Source: Leucobacter chromiireducens subsp. chromiireducens (lineage in GTDB: Bacteria > Actinomycetota > Actinomycetes > Actinomycetales > Microbacteriaceae). From it: DNA of 64,000 bases. Every line of letters starts with the position of its first letter. Positions within the stretch are counted from its first letter, which is position 1. The stretch is from the NCBI RefSeq assembly GCF_016758255.1, contig NZ_QYAD01000004.1, positions 1 to 64,000 of the forward strand, in the 5' to 3' direction. Positions 8,966-17,495 of this stretch are shown here, piece after piece. Below the pieces are notes generated by a model. The model saw nothing but the letters and a program-made list of their open reading frames with translations, searched no databases and was not told the DNA's origin. The translations under genes were made by a program, and so were the position numbers.

Positions 8966-9807
8966 AGCTGTTGCCTGTGCTGAGGGGCGGGAACTGCGCG
9001 AATAATTGCCTTCACGAGTTCGTTGTCGTGCAAGAGGTAACTGAGCGGTTCACCGATCAGTAGTCGCAGCAGAAGGCCACGTCCAGCATTGGTGCCTGCA
9101 AGGTGAGCATCAGGGGTACCAAGCAGGATGCGCAGCATCCTGAACCACGTGTCAGCGGGGAGATCGAGCAAGGCGCGTGCATGCCGGTCTCTCCGCAACG
9201 ACTCATATGCTCCTGCCCGAGACGAAGATTCCGCAAGTCGGGCGCACACGTACTCGACGGCCGCCCGTGCGACCCGAGGGTCCCAGCCCAGCAGGTTGAA
9301 CATCAAGATGGTGTCGCTAACGGCAGTTCCCACGCCGTGGGTGTCATCGTCAGGGTTTTCATCGTCTTCGAATGGTGATGTGGTTGCGTGAAATGCCGGG
9401 TGGTAGTCGGTGAGTTGGTTTTCTCGGTCTGAGAAGCGCTCTGCGTCATGAAACTGTGAGTAGCGGGGTCTGCGAGCTTGATGGACTGAACACAGCAGTC
9501 CGTGCGCGCGACCCTCCGCAATGCAGGTGATCTGGACGGCACGAGTTATGACGGCCCATGGGTCATCAGCTCGGCGCACCGACGCGGTCCGCATCGCTTC
9601 GAATGCGGCCGTCGCGGCTTCCCACGGGTCCAGGCCATGTTTTTTCGCCAACGCTGCATACTTCGTGGCCGCGTGCTGCATGAGTTGGGTGGCGTCTGGG
9701 TCGGTACGCCAGGCACCGGGTCCCGCCTGATCGAGACGGATCAATAGCCGTCGCAGACTCTCCGGGTGTTCGAACTCGGGTCTGGTTCCTGTCTGATTGC
9801 GTCGCAT
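8962..9807 (-). CDS. Hypothetical protein of the element backbone
   Basis: I do not recognise the family. The product is about 281 residues, soluble and mostly helical, with an acidic insertion (FEDDENPDDDTHG) near the middle. The ATG at 9807 is chosen because GGAGGTG lies 6 bases upstream, a strong ribosome-binding site; a longer frame to 9879 lacks one. The gene is coupled by ATGA overlap to the ParB-like gene and so probably belongs to the replication/maintenance part of the operon. Confidence 0.7.
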   Translation of the reverse strand: MRRNQTGTRPEFEHPESLRRLLIRLDQAGPGAWRTDPDATQLMQHAATKYAALAKKHGLDPWEAATAAFEAMRTASVRRADDPWAVITRAVQITCIAEGRAHGLLCSVHQARRPRYSQFHDAERFSDRENQLTDYHPAFHATTSPFEDDENPDDDTHGVGTAVSDTILMFNLLGWDPRVARAAVEYVCARLAESSSRAGAYESLRRDRHARALLDLPADTWFRMLRILLGTPDAHLAGTNAGRGLLLRLLIGEPLSYLLHDNELVKAIIRAVPAPQHRQQL

Positions 9808-9885
9808 TGCGGCACCTCCTACAAGAGAGGTGCACACGCGCTCCCCAGCACCAAGAGTGGGCGTCGGGAGCGGAGACATGTCAAC

Positions 9886-10308
9886 TCACCGGAACCCGAG
9901 CTCAGCGCTTCTGTTGCGAACAGCCTGGGGGCTTGTTATGGACGTGCTGAACACGTTGAACGAATCAAACACGGTCGTGTCTTGACCAGGCCGTGTGATC
10001 ATCCGACTCTGCTGTCGAGCAGCACGTGCCCGATGTGGAAGGTGTCGAGCCCGATAGGCGAGGTCGGCTTGGAAGTTCAATCCGCGACCCGCTAACTTTG
10101 CACTATTCGCGGCGATCAGATCGGAAGGTCTCACCCATTCCAGGCCGCGCCCGACCTTCGAAGTAGCGCTCTGGCGTATGAGCGATGGATCTTGGTGCAT
10201 CGCCAACGCTGACCGTTCAGCTTCCTGCACCGCACCAGCAGGAACAGTGGCAGCGACGAACGGTTCTTGATCCGGTACGCTCTCCGGCGGGAACGGGGTG
10301 TCATTCAT
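9886..10308 (-). CDS. Hypothetical protein of the element backbone
   Basis: A 140-residue, mostly polar protein with no family I can name. It has a basic patch near residues 85-105 (RARHLPHRARAARQQSR) that could contact nucleic acid. The ATG overlaps the stop of the upstream DUF2637 gene by 4 bases. Being locked into the operon by overlaps on both sides argues that it is a real gene. Confidence 0.65.
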   Translation of the reverse strand: MNDTPFPPESVPDQEPFVAATVPAGAVQEAERSALAMHQDPSLIRQSATSKVGRGLEWVRPSDLIAANSAKLAGRGLNFQADLAYRARHLPHRARAARQQSRMITRPGQDTTVFDSFNVFSTSITSPQAVRNRSAELGFR

Positions 10309-11039
10309 AATGTGCGCTCCAATGGGTCAGTCGATGAAGTCGTAACCGGGGTAAACCAGCGACCTACTGTCGATGGATGTACGCCCAGGTGGCGGGCGAT
10401 CTGTTTGTTTGACCAGCCCTCCGAATATCGCAACTGCGACGCAACCGCACGCCGCTCATGCACGGACGCCATCTCTACAAGATCGGCCAGCACAGATGAA
10501 GGCTCCATCCCATTTCCAGATGGCGAGGTCTCAACGGGAAGCGCCGGACTTTCTTGATCTTGTTCAGTGTGCTCGGGTCCCGGAGCGTCAACTGGCGCGA
10601 GACCAGTTCCCTCTACTGCTGTCAGCGGGATGGGTCTTGTGAGAATCACGGTGAGATGGGTGATCGCTAGCAACACGAGTGGTGGCACTGCGGCGACGCT
10701 GGCGGCGAGGAAGCTCGGCACGTCGGCGTCGGCCGCGATCACTGCATGAATCGCGTTCGCGGTGACGGACACAATCGCGCCGGCCGCAAGCAACGTCCAG
10801 GGGTACCAGGTGGGGCGACGTTGCCCAGCGAGTGCAACCACTGCGACAGTGGCGACGACAATAATTCCATCCACGATTAACGGCCATGCCCATGCCTGGC
10901 TGTTCGAGATCCCTGAACGGTGGGCAAGATCAGCCAGCGACGTGAATGATAACCAAAACGCGCCCGCAGCAATAAACACGGTGCCGGTTATCGCGGTCAC
11001 GACGGCCAACCGTCGAGCTGGACGAGCTTCTGTATTCAT
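10305..11039 (-). CDS. DUF2637 membrane protein with C-terminal helix-turn-helix
   Basis: Four hydrophobic helices (about residues 12-35, 48-70, 78-100 and 108-130) match the DUF2637 proteins common on actinobacterial plasmids and conjugative elements (Spd-like, associated with plasmid spread). The C-terminal 60 residues contain a helix-turn-helix (SEGWSNKQIARHLGVHPSTVGRWF), which suggests DNA contact from the membrane. It lies between the prim-pol gene and a hypothetical gene, with overlaps on both sides. Confidence 0.8.
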   Translation of the reverse strand: MNTEARPARRLAVVTAITGTVFIAAGAFWLSFTSLADLAHRSGISNSQAWAWPLIVDGIIVVATVAVVALAGQRRPTWYPWTLLAAGAIVSVTANAIHAVIAADADVPSFLAASVAAVPPLVLLAITHLTVILTRPIPLTAVEGTGLAPVDAPGPEHTEQDQESPALPVETSPSGNGMEPSSVLADLVEMASVHERRAVASQLRYSEGWSNKQIARHLGVHPSTVGRWFTPVTTSSTDPLERTL

Positions 11040-11944
11040 GCCATCCTCCGTCCACGAGATGGCTGAGCGATACTCGGCAGATCTGTGCTCGATTGATCTG
11101 AGTTCCTGGTAATCGAACCTTGACTGGCGCGGTAGGCAGAATGAATTGTGGCAATGATTTCCCGAGGCTGTAGTCCCGAATGCTCAGCCGCTGGCCCTAA
11201 CGCGTCTAGCGCTATTGACGGCGGGGTGCCAGCTTCAGCGAGTCGGCATGCCGCCCAAAACAGGCCCCTGTTGCGTTCACCTTCTGCCCGATCAGCGACC
11301 CATTCAGCGAGCACGCGCGGATTCGCACGTCGGGAACCCGCCGCAATTGGTACTCGCATTGGTAGAGCCGAGGGTGGGTCTAAGACGTTTCGGAGCCTAG
11401 CCGCATCAACCGTGACTCCTGGTGTTGCAGAGGCCACGATCAAACGGTATGGGGCACGTACTCCGTCCAGGCGATTGATTACAGATGGCGGGGCGATCAC
11501 ATAGCCGCCAGAGCCTCGGAAATCTATATGCGCCCGTGCGACTTGCCACGAAGGCTGCGTCTGTTCAGTGGCTGCCGGAAAGTAGGCGTGGAGTCCGCCG
11601 GATGGAGTACGAATCAGTGCTTCCCACCCGGTCGCGTACCCCTGCTCGTGCGCCACACGAAACGCTGGGTATCCGGTTCCGTGTGCGGCGACATCGACAT
11701 CGACCACGTCGATACCTGATGCAGGGCCAGTTGGGATGCCGATGTTCGCGGAAGGCCACTTCTTCCACCAGCCAGCTACGACTTCTGGGTCGATGGTGGC
11801 CTCATGGAAGCCGTGCTTCACCAACGGGCGTTTCTCGCCAGGCACGCAGGGAAACACCGGCATCCCTTCGGAAACGAACCGCGAAGCCGCATCCGGAAGT
11901 GATAAGCCAGCGACTTGTGAGAACACGTCGAACCGTGACATCAC
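11036..11944 (-). CDS. Bifunctional DNA primase/polymerase (prim-pol) domain protein
   Basis: The N-terminal 200 residues match the prim-pol domain: VFPCVPGEKRPLVKHGF, then WPSANIGIPTG, the metal-binding DVVDVDVA and RTPSGGLHAYF, and HIDFRGSGGYVIAPPS. The length of 302 residues suggests a stand-alone primase without helicase. It may prime replication of the transferred or excised element. A GTG at 11944 and an ATG at 11941 are both possible starts. Both overlap the ArdC-like gene stop. Confidence 0.85.
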   Translation of the reverse strand: MMSRFDVFSQVAGLSLPDAASRFVSEGMPVFPCVPGEKRPLVKHGFHEATIDPEVVAGWWKKWPSANIGIPTGPASGIDVVDVDVAAHGTGYPAFRVAHEQGYATGWEALIRTPSGGLHAYFPAATEQTQPSWQVARAHIDFRGSGGYVIAPPSVINRLDGVRAPYRLIVASATPGVTVDAARLRNVLDPPSALPMRVPIAAGSRRANPRVLAEWVADRAEGERNRGLFWAACRLAEAGTPPSIALDALGPAAEHSGLQPREIIATIHSAYRASQGSITRNSDQSSTDLPSIAQPSRGRRMA

Positions 11945-13029
11945 AGCCCCCTCACCGGCGCAATTGTTTGAGAGGGTGGCAGGGATGCAAGCGGATCATT
12001 ACTTGCGGATAGACCGTGCCGTTCTGGATCTCGCTTTTGCGTTGTTGTGTCACGGGTGAGCCCAGGTGGGTCGCCGTTACCGATCATGTCGGTATCAAGC
12101 TGGTCAAGAATGCCGGCTGCGGTCTTGCGCACCCGTTCCCCAGTTGCCTGCACTACCTCGACCGGTGACTTTCCATTGACGTTGCTTGCCCAGCCAGCAA
12201 CGTATGGGATTGTGTACGAGGACGTATCCATGTCATGTGCGGCACCGATCATCAACGCAATCGATTCTGCTTCCACTTCACCGATACCTCGATGCTGCAG
12301 GGCCTCTGGTTGATCGGGTCCGTGCAGGAGTACATGGGCAAGCTCGTGAGACAAGGTCTTCACTTGCGCAGCAGAGTCCATATTCTCTCGCACAGCAACG
12401 GTTCGTTCTCCGAAATCGGTGAGGCCATTTGCTCCGCGAATCATGCCTTCATGTGGCACTCCTATCACGGTAAACCCGGCGGATTCAATTTGTCTGGTGA
12501 GTCCTTCCCAGAGCCCGGTAGGTGCCTCGCCGGGTAGGAGGCGTGGTTGCGGTGGAGACGGAACTGGGTCGCCTGTGGTTTGGGAAACATCCCACACGTA
12601 GGCAGGCCGAACACCTACGAGTCGTGACCGAGTCGTTTCGCCAGGCACTGGTTTCTCGTACCGGGCCAGCTTTCGCCACGACTCCGCAATCGATGGTGTG
12701 CGTGACGCAAAACGTCCCATGACTGGCGCAAAAATCATGTAACCGGCTTGACCTTTCTCGACCTGCCGGCCAAGCGTCTGCCACTGCTTGAATCCCGCCA
12801 CGTGGGAAGGCGCTGGAGCGGCTACGTTGCCTCCCTCAAATGCAACCAGATGTTGTGTCCAGATGAGCAGCGTGTTGTTGAAGCTGCGAGCCCTGAACCG
12901 AGCAGCGAACTCCAGAGCTCTTTTCCAGTCTTCACCAGACACTATTTGTTCAACTGCGCTCGTGAGCTTTTCGTGGAGCGCATCTATTTTTTCGTCACGA
13001 ACGGCTCTACGTTCTTTTACCGTCGCCAT
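11941..13029 (-). CDS. ArdC-like antirestriction protein
   Basis: The N-terminal part (about 1-120) resembles the ArdC ssDNA-binding domain (FNNTLLIWTQ; GFKQWQTLGRQVEKGQAGYMI). A zincin metallopeptidase domain follows, with HELAHVLLHG as the HExxH site and GEVEAESIA as the downstream Glu ligand. Such proteins are thought to protect incoming single-stranded DNA from host restriction, so first position in the transfer operon makes sense. The ATG at 13029 has GGGGAGG 7 bases upstream. The operon promoter should lie in 13030-13250. Confidence 0.85.
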   Translation of the reverse strand: MATVKERRAVRDEKIDALHEKLTSAVEQIVSGEDWKRALEFAARFRARSFNNTLLIWTQHLVAFEGGNVAAPAPSHVAGFKQWQTLGRQVEKGQAGYMIFAPVMGRFASRTPSIAESWRKLARYEKPVPGETTRSRLVGVRPAYVWDVSQTTGDPVPSPPQPRLLPGEAPTGLWEGLTRQIESAGFTVIGVPHEGMIRGANGLTDFGERTVAVRENMDSAAQVKTLSHELAHVLLHGPDQPEALQHRGIGEVEAESIALMIGAAHDMDTSSYTIPYVAGWASNVNGKSPVEVVQATGERVRKTAAGILDQLDTDMIGNGDPPGLTRDTTTQKRDPERHGLSASNDPLASLPPSQTIAPVRGL

Positions 13030-13253
13030 TGCCAACCTCCCCTCGGCCAGTCACCCCCAACGGCGGGTGACCCTTGCGACCAGAAGGTGCGCTAGGTGAA
13101 ACAGCGAAGACAGCATTCGGACGGTGGACACGAAGTGAATGACCGCCAAGTGCATCGCTAACCCGACGTAGTCAGCCCACTTTTACCTCAGAACTGGGCC
13201 TCACGGTGATTCAAGCGTCCAATCAGGGCGTTTTCACCCGGTGCGACGCACGT
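13030..13253 (-). promoter_or_regulatory. Promoter region of the transfer operon (inferred)
   Basis: This gap separates the first gene of the transfer operon from the 3' end of the AraC-type regulator. All genes from 99 to 13029 overlap or nearly abut, so the main promoter is expected here. A short inverted repeat (GTCACCC and GGGTGAC, about 13051-13072) is visible. I could not identify convincing -35/-10 boxes. Confidence 0.4.
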
Positions 13254-14213
13254 TTACTCCGGGTATGACGAAAAACGAGCCTTGTCACTGATAAGTCGGT
13301 ACTCACTAGGTGAAACTCCGACACTGCGACGGAATTGACGCGCCGCAAAGTCAGAATCTCCCCACCCAACCTCCGATGCGATGCTTGCGATAGGAAAATC
13401 CGTAGTTCGTAAAAGTTCTATCATTTTCTCTACCCGCAACATGGTCAGATAAGCAATTGGTGACTTCCCGAATGCCTCGACGAAGATTCGGCGTAATTGC
13501 GATGTGGAAAGGTGTACAGAAGCAGCAATCTCAGAAATCGTCCACCGGGTACTCATCTGATTGCGGAGCATATCTGCAACTTCGCGCGCTTCAGTGCGCA
13601 ACGGCCGAAATCGACGGTGACGGGGAAGCACTGGCAGCGATGTGCTTCGTTGGGTCGAGCTGATCCGCTCACCAGTCATCGCTAGCATCGGCACGACGAT
13701 GTCCAAGATGGAGAACAGAAGTGCTTGCGCTCGATAAAATCTCTCAGGAGACACACCGTCAAGGCTCAACGCCGTTAGCTCGTCTAACCAAGGCATGAGC
13801 AGACCTGCACGCGCTTCACCGAGACGGACGACCTGAGCTGGCTCGGCATAGTTTGTTTCAAGAAAGGCGTTGGCATCGTGACGCGTGTTGAACTGTGCCG
13901 CATACTGCCAAAAAACTTGATCAATCAGGTACTCGCGATCAAGGTACAGAGTTGTAGTAGTGATCCCGCCCTCCGGCTCAGCACCGCATAATGTGTTCGC
14001 AGATAGGACGACAACGTCGCCAACATTGACGTGACGGCACCCGAACTCGCTGAAAAGTCGTGCGCCGCCGGCACGCACCACAATGAACGTTACGCAATCG
14101 AACGCGACTGGATCAATCGGAGCGTACAGCGATTGGGTGCGTGCTGTTAATGGTGAGTAATCCTTCCTATCGGTTGCGCGGGCAGCGTTCACCTTTTGAC
14201 TTCGAGGTCGCAT
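13254..14213 (-). CDS. AraC-family transcriptional regulator
   Basis: The last 100 residues form the AraC double helix-turn-helix (ISEIAASVHLSTSQLRRIFVEAFGKSPIAYLTMLRVEKMIELL and IASIASEVGWGDSDFAARQFRRSVGVSPSEYR). The first 180 residues are an AraC_binding-like sensor domain. I start it at the ATG at 14213, giving 319 residues, a normal length. A GTG at 14303 would overlap the end of the exporter gene. It is the third gene of the ABC-F/MFS operon and may regulate it. Confidence 0.82.
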   Translation of the reverse strand: MRPRSQKVNAARATDRKDYSPLTARTQSLYAPIDPVAFDCVTFIVVRAGGARLFSEFGCRHVNVGDVVVLSANTLCGAEPEGGITTTTLYLDREYLIDQVFWQYAAQFNTRHDANAFLETNYAEPAQVVRLGEARAGLLMPWLDELTALSLDGVSPERFYRAQALLFSILDIVVPMLAMTGERISSTQRSTSLPVLPRHRRFRPLRTEAREVADMLRNQMSTRWTISEIAASVHLSTSQLRRIFVEAFGKSPIAYLTMLRVEKMIELLRTTDFPIASIASEVGWGDSDFAARQFRRSVGVSPSEYRLISDKARFSSYPE

Positions 14214-14263
14214 TTGCTCGAAGCCAAAAGGTGGCGCGTTCTCGGAAGTCAAGGAACTGAGCC

Positions 14264-15532
14264 TCAGTGAGTATCTAGCGGATGCGTCCTTTCGACAGTG
14301 CACATGTGTCCTGCACGGAGGACGATTGCTGCCAAAACGGGTGGCACGATGCCAGCGATTGTGAATATCACCGGTATGGGCACGAGCAACGAGAGCGGAC
14401 CTGCGATGGCGATTGAGACTGGCATGAAAGCGATCGACACGAAGAAGTCGAGGCTCGCAACTCGGCCGATCATCTCTATCGGAACCAATCGCTGCAGCAA
14501 AGTTCCCCAGATGACGACGCCAGCTCCAGTCGCCGCGCCGACAACAAACAGCGCCGCGAGCATCACGATGAAGTTGTTAGCGACACCGATCACTACAAGC
14601 GGGAGGGTTCCTCCGCCCCAGCAAAGGATCATGAAAGTCAGATACCGGCGTGGGAGCTTCAGGGATGACACAGCTAGGGAACCGATGGCTCCACCGACAC
14701 CGTAAGCAGCGAGGAGCAATCCGAAGGTAACCTCAGCATCGTCGAAACGATCGCGGGTCAGGAAAGGTAGGAGAACTTCAATCGGTCCTTGGATAAGGAG
14801 TGCAATTGAAGAGCCGAATATGAGAGTCCACAAGAGCCAACGAGTTCGAACGACATATTTCACTCCCGCACGTAGGTCTCCCCACACGCTCGCCCGCTCC
14901 TCGGGCGGAGCGGATAGCAACGCTTCGTTCCGATGGCTCAGGAAGAGAGTGATGATAAACCCGATCGCGTAGGAGCTTGCCACGAGTGCCGCCCCGATTG
15001 CGGGGAAGAATAGGCCGACGACCAGCCCGCCGAGGGCGGGACCAAGTCCTTGTCCCATCGACGGGCGCAAGGCGCCTTCGAGCCCATTGGCCGCGAGCAA
15101 TTGATCGGAAGGGAGCACTTGCGGTAGATACGCGCTGTACGCGGGGTAAAAGAATGCGCTGCTTGCACCTATGACGAAGGATGCAGCACCGACATGCCAG
15201 AGTTCGATCATTCCTGTCATGGAGAGGGTCGCAACTCCGGTCATCATGACGGCAATGAGACCTTGCACCGTGATGATGATCTTTCGTTTGGAGAATCTGT
15301 CCGCGACCACGCCGCCTAGGATCGAGAAGAGGAACAGTCCTAAGCTCGTCCCTGTCGCCACGGCGGAGAGCGCAAGAGGGCTGTCATCAAGCGCCAGCAC
15401 TTGGAAAACCATGACAATCGTCCACATGCCTGTGCCAAACACCTGAATCCCCATTGCCGCAAACAGGAGGCGGTAGTCACGAGAGGATAACGGTCGTAGT
15501 GCGCGCAGCCGGTTGGGGGTCTGCTCAATCAT
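14264..15532 (-). CDS. MFS exporter (DHA3/Mef-like group)
   Basis: A 12-helix major facilitator of about 422 residues. The loop 2-3 motif is LGGVVADRFSKRKIIITVQG, and the domain order is that of DHA3 drug exporters, the group that includes Mef macrolide pumps. Substrate cannot be fixed from sequence. The ATG overlaps the ABC-F stop (ATGA) and GAGGTGG precedes it, so the two genes are translationally coupled. This resembles the mef-msr arrangement, but with the ABC-F gene first. Confidence 0.8.
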   Translation of the reverse strand: MIEQTPNRLRALRPLSSRDYRLLFAAMGIQVFGTGMWTIVMVFQVLALDDSPLALSAVATGTSLGLFLFSILGGVVADRFSKRKIIITVQGLIAVMMTGVATLSMTGMIELWHVGAASFVIGASSAFFYPAYSAYLPQVLPSDQLLAANGLEGALRPSMGQGLGPALGGLVVGLFFPAIGAALVASSYAIGFIITLFLSHRNEALLSAPPEERASVWGDLRAGVKYVVRTRWLLWTLIFGSSIALLIQGPIEVLLPFLTRDRFDDAEVTFGLLLAAYGVGGAIGSLAVSSLKLPRRYLTFMILCWGGGTLPLVVIGVANNFIVMLAALFVVGAATGAGVVIWGTLLQRLVPIEMIGRVASLDFFVSIAFMPVSIAIAGPLSLLVPIPVIFTIAGIVPPVLAAIVLRAGHMCTVERTHPLDTH

Positions 15533-17184
15533 GCTGCCACCTCGCTCGTGATCGTGGCGGAAAGTGAGAGCCGGGGCCATGCCTCTGTGTCTCGTAGGAG
15601 TTGTCGGTCATGGGTGGACAGGACGACCGCGGCTTGGGTAGTTCCCAAGGCATCGGTGAGCTCGTCGACCAGAGCGATCGACAGGTGATTTGTGGGTTCG
15701 TCGAGGAGAAGCACATGGGGCCGCGTCGCGAGTGTTAGCGCAAGGTCAAGACGACGTTGTTGCCCCATGGAAAGCTCGCCGACCCGCTTGGCTGTCTCAT
15801 GCGGTTTCAGAAGGCCCAGCTGAGACAACCCAACTACCTGCGATTCGGGCAGCGTTCCTGCGTTGACGAGCGACGCAATGTGATTTGCGTAAATTTCACT
15901 TACCCGGCGCCCAAGAGGTAAGTCAGTCTCTTGGCGAAGGAAGGCAATGCGGGTGTTCTCTGGACGGTGCACGGCGCCGGTGTCTGGCTGCAGTTCCCCG
16001 CTCAGCACGCCCAAGAGGGTCGATTTGCCAGCACCGTTGGGGCCGGTCACGACCAGACGATCACTGCGAGAGAGAGAAACAGTCACCAGTGGAGTGAGCC
16101 GTCCTGCAACGCTGATTCCATCCGCCCTTAGCAAGATGGTCCCGGTTCGAGCCTCGAGCTCTGGGAAGCGGAAGATATGCGGCGGCTGCGGAACCGAGAT
16201 GGCGTGCCCTTCCAGCGCTTCCTGTCGCCGACGCACGCTTTGAACCAGGCCCCCCGCGCGGGTCGCTCGCCCATGCTTGTTCGTCCCTTTCTCCGGGCGC
16301 CACCCTGAAATGAGTCGATTCTGGGCGGTGCTCAGGCTGGCCTGCAGCCTTGCGTGCTCGATTTGTTGGCGCTCGTACTCCAGCTCCCAGCGCTCCCGTT
16401 CGGCCGCGCGACCTTCCCGGTATCCGATGTAGCCGTTGCCATAGATACGCGGTCGACCATCGGGCGTAGGATCGAGATCGATGATCGTCTCGGCGATATC
16501 GATCAGCAGCGCACGATCGTGGCTGACCACGATAACCCCGCCGGCACGTGAGCGGAGCTGAGCGGTGAGGAAGTCGAGCCCCTCGCGGTCGAGGTGATTA
16601 GTTGGCTCGTCCAACAGAATAAAATCATGGTCTGCTCCGAGTAGACACGCCAGGCGCACTCGATACCGTTGCCCCACAGATAATGCTGAGAGATGCCGCG
16701 TCAGGTCGGTCTCAGCTCCGAGAGCCTCGAGAGCAATAAGCACACGACGCTCCGCGTCCCACGCGTCGAGTGCATCTGCCGTCTCCAGTGCGGTTGCGTA
16801 CCAGTCGTCCGCACCGTCCTTGTGTTGTGTGAGGGCAGATGATGCAGCATCAAGGTCAGACAGCGCTGCGAGCGGCGCGGCGATTGCCTCTGCAACGACC
16901 TGTCCCACAGTTCGGTTCTCGTCAGCGGTCATTTCTTGTTCGGCGAGACCGACTGTGCCGATCAAATGGACAGCTCCACTGTCAGGCGACAGTTCACTGG
17001 CAATCACGTGGAGAAGAGAGGTCTTGCCTCGGCCGTTCTCACCGACGATGGCCACACGAGAGGATGGCCTTACCACGAGGTTCACATCGTAGAGAACATG
17101 TGTTGTGCCGCGAGTTAGAGAGACGTTCGTTGCGATTAATTGTGCGCGATGGCGCGCCGGATGACGGTTGGTTGGGGTAAGCAT
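15529..17184 (-). CDS. ABC-F ATPase, antibiotic-resistance (ribosome protection) type
   Basis: The protein has two ABC domains and no membrane segment, 551 residues. Domain 1 carries Walker A GENGRGKTS (about residue 51), signature LSVGQRYR and Walker B ILLDEPTNHLD. Domain 2 carries GPNGAGKST (about 386), signature LSMGQQRR and LLLDEPTNHLS. The interdomain linker (about 255-330) is long, charged and rich in Arg/Gln, as in ABC-F factors that reach the peptidyl-transferase centre. The coupled exporter and upstream leader/attenuator support a resistance role, for example to macrolides, lincosamides, streptogramins or pleuromutilins. The ATG at 17184 has AAGGA 6 bases upstream. Confidence 0.88.
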   Translation of the reverse strand: MLTPTNRHPARHRAQLIATNVSLTRGTTHVLYDVNLVVRPSSRVAIVGENGRGKTSLLHVIASELSPDSGAVHLIGTVGLAEQEMTADENRTVGQVVAEAIAAPLAALSDLDAASSALTQHKDGADDWYATALETADALDAWDAERRVLIALEALGAETDLTRHLSALSVGQRYRVRLACLLGADHDFILLDEPTNHLDREGLDFLTAQLRSRAGGVIVVSHDRALLIDIAETIIDLDPTPDGRPRIYGNGYIGYREGRAAERERWELEYERQQIEHARLQASLSTAQNRLISGWRPEKGTNKHGRATRAGGLVQSVRRRQEALEGHAISVPQPPHIFRFPELEARTGTILLRADGISVAGRLTPLVTVSLSRSDRLVVTGPNGAGKSTLLGVLSGELQPDTGAVHRPENTRIAFLRQETDLPLGRRVSEIYANHIASLVNAGTLPESQVVGLSQLGLLKPHETAKRVGELSMGQQRRLDLALTLATRPHVLLLDEPTNHLSIALVDELTDALGTTQAAVVLSTHDRQLLRDTEAWPRLSLSATITSEVAA

Positions 17185-17261
17185 GTGAATCCTTCGAAAC
17201 AGCAGGCTGAGTGCACAGAGGCACTAAGCGCACAAGATGACGGCGACCCAGAAAATGGGTC

Positions 17262-17311
17262 AAAAAAGCGGCCTCCACGAACTCGGAGATACTCAACGAG
17301 CGTGGTGAGCC
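17262..17311 (-). terminator. Intrinsic terminator/attenuator ahead of the ABC-F gene
   Basis: Read on the minus strand, GCC-type outer pairs, CCACG/CGTGG and CTCG/CGAG form an interrupted stem (17270-17311) around an 11-base loop. GC and then six consecutive T residues (17267-17262) follow. It lies 10 bases past the stop of the leader ORF and about 75 bases before the ABC-F start. A ribosome stalled on the leader would cover the outer arm, so antibiotic-induced antitermination is the natural reading. Confidence 0.7.
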
Positions 17312-17321
17312 TGCTCAGCCG

Positions 17322-17342
17322 TTACAGAAAGTACAGATGCAT
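17322..17342 (-). CDS. Six-codon leader peptide MHLYFL
   Basis: ATG CAT CTG TAC TTT CTG TAA on the minus strand encodes MHLYFL. It sits just upstream of an intrinsic terminator and 138 bases before the ABC-F start. As I recall, the streptococcal msr(D) leader is MYLIFM, also six residues with the pattern M-aromatic/His-L-x-F-hydrophobic. The ribosome-binding site is weak (only AGAGTAG nearby). Interpretation as a drug-sensing leader is inferred from position and similarity. Confidence 0.6.
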   Translation of the reverse strand: MHLYFL

Positions 17343-17495
17343 GCCACTACTCTAGCGCATGAGTATCTGGAGTTGTGCTTGCCCGGGCTATGGGTGTATG
17401 TGCCTAAGAGTGCAGGGACGGACTCAAGTCGTCGGGACCGCTGAACGACCGGGTCCATGTCTGGTGTTGCAGTACTCGGGTCACGTCGACGGCAG
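17343..17495 (-). promoter_or_regulatory. Probable promoter region of the ABC-F operon
   Basis: This non-coding stretch between the IS481-type remnant and the leader ORF should hold the promoter for the ABC-F operon. A possible -10 (GATACT, about 17359-17364 on the minus strand) is seen but no convincing -35. It is also the flank of the insertion sequence, so transcription from the IS side is conceivable. Confidence 0.35.
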
